From NCBI GenBank assembly GCA_017459565.1, contig JAFUCP010000105.1:1-44357 (forward strand): a stretch of DNA of 44,357 nucleotides. The letters are read 5' to 3'. This stretch comes from Clostridia bacterium (GTDB lineage Bacteria; Bacillota; Clostridia; Christensenellales; Aristaeellaceae). Below are positions 33,585 through 40,278 of the stretch, one piece after another. The position numbers and the translations under genes were made by a program. Within the stretch, counting starts at the first letter, position 1. Each line of letters begins with the position of its first letter. The notes beneath the pieces were generated by a model. That model made no database searches. It worked only from the letters and a program-made list of their open reading frames with translations, and had not been told where the DNA came from.

Positions 33585-34790
33585 TCACTCCCCCGCGTCC
33601 GGGTTGTCGATGCCCCGGGTGTGCCGGATCTCCTTCCAGCGCGGCGGCGGCGTAAGACAGGCCACCACGTTGATGGGCATCCAGGACATCAGGAAGATCG
33701 GGAAGCCGAATATGCCGGGAACGGACCTGCGGTTCAACCGGCCCTCCATGCGAAACAGCGCCGCGCCCAGGGCGCAACAGATCAGATAATACGCCCCTGC
33801 CAGCACCACCAGCGACAGGATCCGCCACGGATGGGACAGGAAGAAGGGCAGAAGCCCCAGGACCGTGCCCACGGCGGGAACGATGCCGATGAGGCACATC
33901 AGGTTGCCCAAAAACAGCACGGCCATATCGATGCTGGCTACGCTGTGCTTTTTGAGCAGCCGCAGTAAATAGCGCCTCATGCATTGCAGGGAGCCCGCGG
34001 TCCAGCGCCGCCGCTGCACACAGGAGACCCGGAAGCTGCGGGTCTGCTCGTCATAGATGCGCGCCTCGGGCATCCAGCCGACCTTATATCCGTGCAGGGC
34101 GCACAGGCCCGTGAATTCCAGGTCCTCCGTCAGCGTATAAGTATCCCAGCCGATGGCGCAGATGGCCTCGTCGCTGACCATGAAGCCCGTGCCGTTGAGA
34201 TGGCAGGACATGCCCAGCCGCGACCGGCTCTCGTTGTAAAAGCGGCTCATGAACCAATAAAAGGCGGACATGCTGCCGGCGATCCAGCTGTCATAAGGGT
34301 TCTTGCTGTCGCGGTAGCCCTGGGCCACACGGAAGCCGTCCAGCAGCGCGTCATTCACCGCCCGAAAAAAGCCGGGGTCCACCAGATTGTCGGCGTCAAA
34401 CACGCAATAGGCGTCGTAGCGGCCCGTGGCGGATAGCTGGCCGAACGCCCCGCGCAGCACGTCGCCCTTGGCGCGGATGGGTCCGTCCACCGATATGATT
34501 TGTGCGCCCGCCGCCCGGGCGACGGCCTCGGTATCATCGCTGCAATTGTTGGGAACCACAAAAACGTCAAAAAGCTCCCCCGGATAATCCTGGGCCAGCA
34601 GGGATTTCACAAGCTGTCCGATGACCGCCGCCTCGTTCCTGGCAGGAATGACCGCGGCGATGCGCTTTTGGGGCGATTGACGCGGCCTGACCGCGCGCTT
34701 TCGAAACAGCAGGCCCAGGCCGCATGTGACGATATAATACAGCGTAAATAGCGTGCAGATCAGGCTGCATATGCTGACAATAATGGTCAT
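33585..34790 (-). CDS. Membrane glycosyltransferase family 2
   Basis: An N-terminal membrane anchor (about 1-27) is followed by a GT-A domain: VIPARNE, the DxD motif D132-A-D134, TED (221-223) as catalytic base and QRRRW (259-263), the pattern of processive GT2 enzymes such as hyaluronan or cellulose synthases. Membrane segments follow near 285-305, 310-335 and 365-390. It likely builds or extends an envelope polysaccharide or glycolipid; donor and acceptor are unknown. AGGGAG is seven bases before the ATG at 34790. It is the first gene of the seven-gene minus-strand directon and has the only clear promoter of that run. Confidence 0.88.
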   Translation of the reverse strand: MTIIVSICSLICTLFTLYYIVTCGLGLLFRKRAVRPRQSPQKRIAAVIPARNEAAVIGQLVKSLLAQDYPGELFDVFVVPNNCSDDTEAVARAAGAQIISVDGPIRAKGDVLRGAFGQLSATGRYDAYCVFDADNLVDPGFFRAVNDALLDGFRVAQGYRDSKNPYDSWIAGSMSAFYWFMSRFYNESRSRLGMSCHLNGTGFMVSDEAICAIGWDTYTLTEDLEFTGLCALHGYKVGWMPEARIYDEQTRSFRVSCVQRRRWTAGSLQCMRRYLLRLLKKHSVASIDMAVLFLGNLMCLIGIVPAVGTVLGLLPFFLSHPWRILSLVVLAGAYYLICCALGAALFRMEGRLNRRSVPGIFGFPIFLMSWMPINVVACLTPPPRWKEIRHTRGIDNPDAGE

Positions 34791-34813
34791 GAAGGGGCTC
34801 CCTTCGCTTTTTA

Positions 34814-34827
34814 AAGTCTTATGACTT
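34814..34827. promoter_or_regulatory. Palindrome at the transcription start of the glycosyltransferase directon
   Basis: AAGTC-TTAT-GACTT lies directly downstream of the -10 hexamer and spans the expected transcription start. A regulator bound here would block transcription. No family consensus is matched. Confidence 0.4.
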
Positions 34828-34857
34828 AGTATAGCCTATTTGTGTGTCTCCCGTCAA
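34828..34857 (-). promoter_or_regulatory. Promoter of the glycosyltransferase directon
   Basis: The minus strand reads TTGACG (34857-34852), 18 bases, then TATACT (34833-34828). No other strong promoter was found between here and 27.4 kb, so it may drive all seven genes. Confidence 0.75.
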
Positions 34858-34933
34858 GGGCGGGTTTTGACGGACGTCAACCCCGCCGTGCGAGCATTTA
34901 GGCCCGCCGGGAAGCGCATCGCCTGCGCGGCGG

Positions 34934-36259
34934 CTATTGCATCGAATCGTCTATGGCGGCATAGATGGCGCGGATGGCATCCTCATACCTGTCCTCCGGC
35001 ACGCCTACCAGCAGGTTCAGCTTTCCCGCTCCCTGGTTGATGGTGTTGATGGGGATGCCCGCCTGGGTCAGCGCCTGGAGAACGCGCACGTTCGCGTCAC
35101 AGGATTCCGTGCCCTTTTCGCCGATGACCGCAATCATGGAAAGCTGCTCCGTCAGGCCCAGATAGTCCGGCTTCAGCCTCCGCGCGATCTCCTCGAACAA
35201 CTCCTCCTTGCAGGGGGCCAGCAGATCGCTGCGGATCACCAGCGTGACGGTATCGATGCCCGTCAGGCAGTGTTCAAAGGGCAGGCGCCGGTTTTTCAGC
35301 ATTTCCAGCATCACGGCGGTAAAGCCGGATTCATCGCTGACCATGACCTTCTCCACCTGAATCACGGACATGCCCGTCCGCCCGGCCACGCCGATGATCG
35401 GGTATTTCACTTCCCCCTTGGGCAGCCTGCGCACGATGGTGGTGCCGGGGTCGTCGGGACTCAGCGTGTTTCGGATGTTGATGGGAATGTCCATGTCCGA
35501 CACCGGCAGCACCGCGTCGGTATGCAGCACGGAAGCGCCCATGTAGGACAGCGTTCGCAGCTCCCGATAGCTGACGTACTTTACCGTCCTGGGCCCGGGC
35601 ACGATGCGCGGGTCTGCGGCCAGCAGCCCGGAGACGTCCGTCCAGTTTTCGTACAGATCCGCGCCGATGGCCGCCGCCACCAGGCTGCCCGTCACGTCCG
35701 AGCCGCCGCGGGACAGCGTATAGATTTTCCCGTCCATGTCCGCGCCGTAAAAGCCGGCGATCACTGCCCGCTCCAGCGGCCTGAGCGCCGCGCCCAGGGT
35801 GCGCCGGGTCACGGCCGCGTCCAGCCTGCCTTCGCCGTCAAAGCACACGCACCATTCCGGGTCCACAAAGGTAAAGCCCAGCCACCGGGCCAGTATGCGC
35901 GCGTTCAGGTATTCCCCGCGACTGACCACATAGTCCCGCCAGGGCTCCCCCGCAAGGTGTCGGCGCAGCTTATCAAGCTCCGCCTCCAGCGGAAAATCCA
36001 CGTCCAGCTTGCGGACGATGGATTCAAACCGCGCCCCGACCGCCGAAAGCGCGCCCTCAAAGTCCTCCCCCGCCGCCGCCAGCGCGTAGCAGCGCAAAAG
36101 CAGGTCCGTGACCTTTTCGTCCGATTCAAACCGCTTTCCCGGCGCGGAGACCACGATAAAGCGCCGGTCCCCGTCCGCCTCTATGATCCGCCTGATCCTG
36201 CGGAACCGCTCCGCGTCCGCAAGGGAGGTCCCGCCGAATTTGGCCACCACCGTTCTCAT
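34934..36259 (-). CDS. lysC: Aspartate kinase
   Basis: Aspartokinase phosphorylates aspartate, the first step to lysine, threonine, methionine and diaminopimelate. Motifs are KFGGTS (7-12), the SRGEYLNA block, SRGGSDVTGSLVAAAI, and TDVSGLLAADPRIV. Two C-terminal ACT domains (about 290-440) give feedback control by an amino acid. At 441 residues it is a full monofunctional enzyme; there is no dehydrogenase fusion. ATG 36259 is preferred because AGGTGGA is seven bases before it; the in-frame GTG at 36271 lies within that site. It follows the FGGY kinase gene by 32 bases, so it is probably the second gene of that transcript, an odd pairing. Confidence 0.92.
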   Translation of the reverse strand: MRTVVAKFGGTSLADAERFRRIRRIIEADGDRRFIVVSAPGKRFESDEKVTDLLLRCYALAAAGEDFEGALSAVGARFESIVRKLDVDFPLEAELDKLRRHLAGEPWRDYVVSRGEYLNARILARWLGFTFVDPEWCVCFDGEGRLDAAVTRRTLGAALRPLERAVIAGFYGADMDGKIYTLSRGGSDVTGSLVAAAIGADLYENWTDVSGLLAADPRIVPGPRTVKYVSYRELRTLSYMGASVLHTDAVLPVSDMDIPINIRNTLSPDDPGTTIVRRLPKGEVKYPIIGVAGRTGMSVIQVEKVMVSDESGFTAVMLEMLKNRRLPFEHCLTGIDTVTLVIRSDLLAPCKEELFEEIARRLKPDYLGLTEQLSMIAVIGEKGTESCDANVRVLQALTQAGIPINTINQGAGKLNLLVGVPEDRYEDAIRAIYAAIDDSMQ

Positions 36260-36291
36260 ATGTTCATCCACCTATCATCGTTATTGGCCGA

Positions 36292-37659
36292 CTACGGCCG
36301 TTCGCCTTCATATCTGATCAAGCGCTGGGCCGCTTCCAGCGACGGCGCCACACCCGCGGCGGTCATGGCGAAAAGCGCCGCGCCCAGGGCGGCCTCCTCC
36401 CTGTGGGCACTCAGGCGCATTTTCATGCCAAACGCCCCTTCGAGGGCACGCCTGAGGGCCGGATTGCGCCTCACGGCATTGCCGGAGCCCACCAAGCGAC
36501 GCGCTGGGGACGCGCCCGCGGCCAGCATGGCGTCGTACAGGCCGCGCATCTGACCCGCCATGCCCAGGAGCGTGCCCGCGATCAGGCGCGGCGCATCGAA
36601 GTTATCCGTCCCGATTCCGCATACAGAGCCCCTGAGCGCCGGGTCCGCCCGGGTACCGTTGAAGCGAGGATCCACCCGCGGAAGGGAGGCGTCCCTCAGA
36701 TGTTCGAGTCCCGCCCGGTTCATTTCTTCGTAGAGCGCGTCCGGACAATCATACCCCGCCAGCGCCGCGCAGCTTCGCAAAAAGCCCTCCAGCAGCGCGT
36801 AAGCCCTTCCGCCGCAGAGCGCGGAGCCCACGATGATGGATCTGTCCCCCGTCAGCGGGCGCAGCTCCAGTTCCTCCGTCGCGGACGCGCCGCCACTGAG
36901 CATGGAGACCTGACCGCCCGTGCCCAGGTTCACCAGCAGTGTGCCCTCCATGTCCCGCAAAGCGCCGATAAAGCTGGCCTGGTTGTCGCCGATGCCGCAG
37001 GCGACGGGCGCACCGCCGGAATCCCGGCCCAACAGCTCATAGCCGCCTGTGACCCGGGGCAAGAGGCCGGTGCCCATGCCGGCGCGTTCGATGGCGGCAA
37101 AATTCCAGTTACCCGCCCTCTCGTCAAACAGTCCGAGGCTCGCCGCGTTGGACACGTGCATGAGCGGCTCGGCCCTGCCCGTAAGCCGCATACCCACATA
37201 ATCGCCGATCGTACAAATGGCCGCCGCGCCCCGGGGGACGCAGCTGTTGACCGTGTGCCAGAAGTGGGTGGCCATGCCGTAGCCCGTCGCCACGTGCGCG
37301 GAACACCTGTCATACAGCGCCCCGGCATAGCTTCCGCTTCCAAACCGTTCGCCGCCCCGCCCGTCCTGCCAGGTAAACAGCGGGCTGACGGCCTCTCCCC
37401 GCGCGTTTACATAGACGATGCCGTGCATCTGCCCGTCCAGACCGATGGCGTCGATCGCGTACTCCTCCTTCAGCGCCTCCACCAACGCCTCTGCCCGGCG
37501 GGCGATGGCGTCTGCGTCCTGTATGCGCTCATACGGGGCCCGGGGCGTCATATACGCGCCGTTGGGCACGTTCAACGTTTTGAGCAGCGCGCCGGTATCG
37601 CCGTCCAGCACGACGGCGGAAAGGGTGGTGGTGCCCAGATCAAGCCCTAAGAGTTTCAT
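36292..37659 (-). CDS. FGGY-family carbohydrate kinase, sedoheptulokinase-like
   Basis: The 455-residue core starts with the ATP motif GLDLGTTT. It carries GQMHGIVYVN, SPLFTWQDGR, ATGYGMATHFW, GIGDNQASFIGAL and a final GSGNAVRRNPALR block. The DGQMHG-to-TWQDGR pattern resembles sedoheptulose kinase more than xylulokinase. The product would be a sugar 7- or 5-phosphate entering the pentose phosphate pathway. AGAGAGGA is six bases before ATG 37659. The frame is open for another 75 codons upstream to a GTG at 37884 that has its own ribosome binding site and promoter, so a longer protein is possible. The substrate is inferred from motif likeness only. Confidence 0.85.
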   Translation of the reverse strand: MKLLGLDLGTTTLSAVVLDGDTGALLKTLNVPNGAYMTPRAPYERIQDADAIARRAEALVEALKEEYAIDAIGLDGQMHGIVYVNARGEAVSPLFTWQDGRGGERFGSGSYAGALYDRCSAHVATGYGMATHFWHTVNSCVPRGAAAICTIGDYVGMRLTGRAEPLMHVSNAASLGLFDERAGNWNFAAIERAGMGTGLLPRVTGGYELLGRDSGGAPVACGIGDNQASFIGALRDMEGTLLVNLGTGGQVSMLSGGASATEELELRPLTGDRSIIVGSALCGGRAYALLEGFLRSCAALAGYDCPDALYEEMNRAGLEHLRDASLPRVDPRFNGTRADPALRGSVCGIGTDNFDAPRLIAGTLLGMAGQMRGLYDAMLAAGASPARRLVGSGNAVRRNPALRRALEGAFGMKMRLSAHREEAALGAALFAMTAAGVAPSLEAAQRLIRYEGERP

Positions 37660-37884
37660 GCCGCGTCCTCTCTTGATCGGTCCCGCCGGAGCAATGCTCC
37701 GGACGTCCATGCTCAGACCTGCTGCGTCGATATGGAAGGGATAGCCCCGCCCGTTCAGCTTTTCACGATAGAAGAAGGCCCAATCCCGTATCTGCTCGCG
37801 GCAATGCACCGCCTCCGGGTTGATCAGATTCATCGCCGCGGCCAGCGCGCCCAGCGGCAAACGCATGATCGCGGCGTTTTTCAC
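37660..37884 (-). other. 75-codon in-frame extension or leader peptide before the FGGY kinase
   Basis: From GTG 37884 an open frame of 75 codons runs without a stop into the kinase. AGAGG lies nine bases before the GTG and a promoter is placed about 17 bases upstream of it, so translation here is likely. The peptide contains MNLINPEAV, REQIRDWAFFYREKL and GYPFHID and is not recognised. It could be an N-terminal domain, a translated leader, or the remnant of a lost gene. An 8-bp perfect palindrome (37686-37702) near its end could hinder or regulate internal initiation. Confidence 0.5.
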
Positions 37885-37907
37885 GGTTTTACGCCTCTTA
37901 TATCATG

Positions 37908-37936
37908 ACTGTACCACACTTTGCCCCGCACGTCTA
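37908..37936 (-). promoter_or_regulatory. Promoter of the FGGY kinase-lysC operon
   Basis: The minus strand reads TAGACG (37936-37931), 17 bases, then TACAGT (37913-37908) preceded by TGG, an extended -10. Confidence 0.6.
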
Positions 37937-38021
37937 CCCCGGCGGGATAAAGATTTGCAGGCGGAGTGCGCACAGGGCAAGGTGGCTGTAAAAAAATGTT
38001 ATCGTTATCGTATATTTATTC

Positions 38022-38050
38022 TTCCATAAGGCGGTGTTTTGTGATATACT
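38022..38050 (+). promoter_or_regulatory. Extended -10 promoter of glgB
   Basis: TTCCAT (38022-38027), 17 bases, then TATACT (38045-38050) preceded by TGA. The leader is about 150 bases. Confidence 0.7.
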
Positions 38051-38057
38051 GGGGGTA

Positions 38058-38207
38058 ATGAGCGTTTTTCGTTCGGCCATCCCGCACGAAACGCCAACGG
38101 ATGCCCGTAGGGAAACGGATCGCTCAGTCATCATCTCCCCGCCATACCGACCGAAACCCGTTTTACCGCCGTTCGCGGCGAACAAAGCAAGGAAAGAGGG
38201 ATATACC
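38058..38207 (+). promoter_or_regulatory. Long structured 5' leader of glgB
   Basis: Several stems are visible. TGAGCG (38058) pairs with CGCTCA near 38122. GCGTTT...CGT pairs with ACGAAACGC in the first arm. CCGT/ACGG forms a small hairpin. GTTCG/CGAAC lies just before the ribosome binding site at 38193-38200. This is longer and more structured than other leaders in the window. No known riboswitch class is recognised. Confidence 0.4.
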
Positions 38208-40145
38208 GTGGCAGAAATCAACGACAGGAGCGCTGTCTTTACGGACTACGACAGCTTTTTGTTCCATCAGGGCACAAACTATGAAATCTATCGCAAGCTG
38301 GGCGCGCACCCGGATATGGAGGACGGCGTGAAGGGCACGCGCTTCAACGTGTGGGCGCCCAACGCGCAATACGTCTCCGTCATCACCGCCAGGACCAGCT
38401 GGGAAAACGAAAAGTGGATGCATCGCAGCCAGTGGGACAGCGGCGTTTGGGAGTGCTTTCTGCCCGACGTGGGCCCCGGGGACGCCTACCGCTATGTGAT
38501 CACCGGCGCGGACGGCGTGAAGCGCTACAAGTCAGACCCCTACGGCTTCTGGTTTGAAAAGCGGCCCAACAACGCCTCTATCGTGTGCGAGCTGGATGGC
38601 TTTGAGTGGACCGACGACATCCACCAGGCCCAGCGAGACAACGCCAAGGTTCTGGAGCGGCCCATGTCCATCTATGAGGTCCACCTGGGCAGCTGGAAAA
38701 AGGGCTACCAGGGCGATTGGGACGAGGACGGCTTCCTCAACTACCGCCAGCTGGCCGACGATTTGACCCAGTACCTCACCTATATGGGCTTTACCCACGT
38801 GGAGCTGATGGGCATTTGCGAGCATCCTTTCGATCTGTCCTGGGGCTACCAGGTGACGGGCTACTACGCGCCCACCTCCCGCTACGGCACGCCCGACGAC
38901 TTCCGCTATTTCGTCAACGCCATGCACCGCGCGGGCATCGGCGTGATCCTGGACTGGGTTCCGGCCCACTTCCCAAAGGATGAATACGCCATGGGCTGGT
39001 TCGACGGCACGCCCCTGTACGAAAACAGCGATCCGCTGCGCAGGGAGTTCCCCGTGTGGGGCACGCTGGCCTTCGACCACGGCAAGAGCGAGGTACGCGA
39101 CTTTTTGATCGCCAACGCCATCTACTGGATCCGCGAATTCCACGTGGACGCGTTGCGCGTGGACGCGGTGGCCTCCATGCTGTACAACGACTATGACCGC
39201 TCAGAATGGCGTCCCAACGTGTTCGGCGGGCGCATGAACCTGGAGAGCATGGATTTCATGCGCCAGCTCAACTATGAGGTCTGCGGCAAGACCACGGGCT
39301 TTTTGATCGCCGAGGATTCCTCCGCGGAATGGGGCATCACCGAGGATGTCACCCACGGCGGCCTGGGCTTCACCTTCAAGTGGAACATGGGCTGGATGAA
39401 CGATACCCTGCGCTATATGAACCTGGATCCCGTCTACCGCAAGTGGCACCACGGCCAGCTGACCCACATCGCTGACTATGCCTTCAGCGAAAACTATGTG
39501 CTGGTGCTTTCCCACGACGAGGTGGTCTACGGCAAGGGCTCCATGGTGAACAAGGCCCCGGGCGGCATACAGGACCGCATGGGCGAGGTCAAATCGCTGT
39601 ACACCTGGCAGTTCACCTTCCCGGGCAAGAAGCTGTTGTTCATGGGCCAGGAGTTCGCCCAGGAGCGGGAATGGAACGTAAAGGAGAGCATCGACTGGCA
39701 CCTGGCGGACGAATTCGGCCACAGGGACGTGATGCAGTGCGTCAGCAACCTTTTGAATGTGTACAAAACCCATCCCTGCCTGTACATGGACAGCAAAAAC
39801 CCCACCACCTTCGAGTGGGTCAACCGAGGCGACGCGGACCGCAACCTGCTGGCCTTCATCCGCCGCAACCCCTGGAACTACGACGGCGCGGTGCTGGTGG
39901 TCATCAACTTCTCCCCCATGTCCTACCACGATTACACCGTGGGCGTACCCATGGAGGGCTTCTACAGGCGCGTGTTCAGCACCTATGACAGCCTTCCCGG
40001 CCAGGGCAACCCCGCGGAGGTGGGCGGCATCCCGCCGCTGACCGCCCAGTGGCACGATTGCGACGGCTATACCCACATGCTCACCTACAGCCTGCGGCCC
40101 TTCGAATCCATCATCATCGAATTCCCGACCCACGACGGTCAATAG
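38208..40145 (+). CDS. glgB: 1,4-alpha-glucan branching enzyme
   Basis: GlgB cuts alpha-1,4 chains and reattaches them as alpha-1,6 branches in glycogen. A CBM48 beta domain (about 40-140) precedes the GH13 barrel. Nucleophile D319 lies in DALRVDAVASML, acid/base E369 in LIAEDSS, and stabiliser D437 in LSHDEV. The 645 residues fit the family. The GTG at 38208 was chosen because GAAAGAGGG lies seven bases before it and it starts the typical N-terminus; the open frame runs back to 38034 but that part overlaps the leader. No glgA, glgC or glgP is nearby. Confidence 0.95.
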   Translation: MAEINDRSAVFTDYDSFLFHQGTNYEIYRKLGAHPDMEDGVKGTRFNVWAPNAQYVSVITARTSWENEKWMHRSQWDSGVWECFLPDVGPGDAYRYVITGADGVKRYKSDPYGFWFEKRPNNASIVCELDGFEWTDDIHQAQRDNAKVLERPMSIYEVHLGSWKKGYQGDWDEDGFLNYRQLADDLTQYLTYMGFTHVELMGICEHPFDLSWGYQVTGYYAPTSRYGTPDDFRYFVNAMHRAGIGVILDWVPAHFPKDEYAMGWFDGTPLYENSDPLRREFPVWGTLAFDHGKSEVRDFLIANAIYWIREFHVDALRVDAVASMLYNDYDRSEWRPNVFGGRMNLESMDFMRQLNYEVCGKTTGFLIAEDSSAEWGITEDVTHGGLGFTFKWNMGWMNDTLRYMNLDPVYRKWHHGQLTHIADYAFSENYVLVLSHDEVVYGKGSMVNKAPGGIQDRMGEVKSLYTWQFTFPGKKLLFMGQEFAQEREWNVKESIDWHLADEFGHRDVMQCVSNLLNVYKTHPCLYMDSKNPTTFEWVNRGDADRNLLAFIRRNPWNYDGAVLVVINFSPMSYHDYTVGVPMEGFYRRVFSTYDSLPGQGNPAEVGGIPPLTAQWHDCDGYTHMLTYSLRPFESIIIEFPTHDGQ

Positions 40146-40165
40146 TCGGCAGGCAAGGCCGCGGC

Positions 40166-40199
40166 AGGGGGCTGTCTCGATTGAGGCGGCCCCCTCCTT
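40166..40199 (+). terminator. Terminator after glgB
   Basis: AGGGGGC (40166-40172) pairs with GCCCCCT (40189-40195), with an inner stem GTCTC/GAGGC and loop GATT. A short CCTTTT tail follows. Confidence 0.88.
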
Positions 40200-40219
40200 T
40201 TGATTTCATGTGACAGGGA

Positions 40220-40249
40220 TTGCGGCTTTGGCCCATTGCGTGGTACAAT
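40220..40249 (+). promoter_or_regulatory. Extended -10 promoter of the SUV3-like helicase gene
   Basis: TTGCGG (40220-40225), 18 bases, then TACAAT (40244-40249) preceded by TGG. The predicted start near 40256 excludes the ATG at 40255 and supports the ATG at 40279. Confidence 0.65.
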
Positions 40250-40278
40250 AGTCAATGACCGTAAAGCGGGGTGACGAC

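Noticed and set aside
38034-38207. Upstream in-frame extension of glgB (58 codons)
   Set aside because: It overlaps the structured leader and the promoter's -10 region, has no ribosome binding site, and the GTG at 38208 gives the normal N-terminus.
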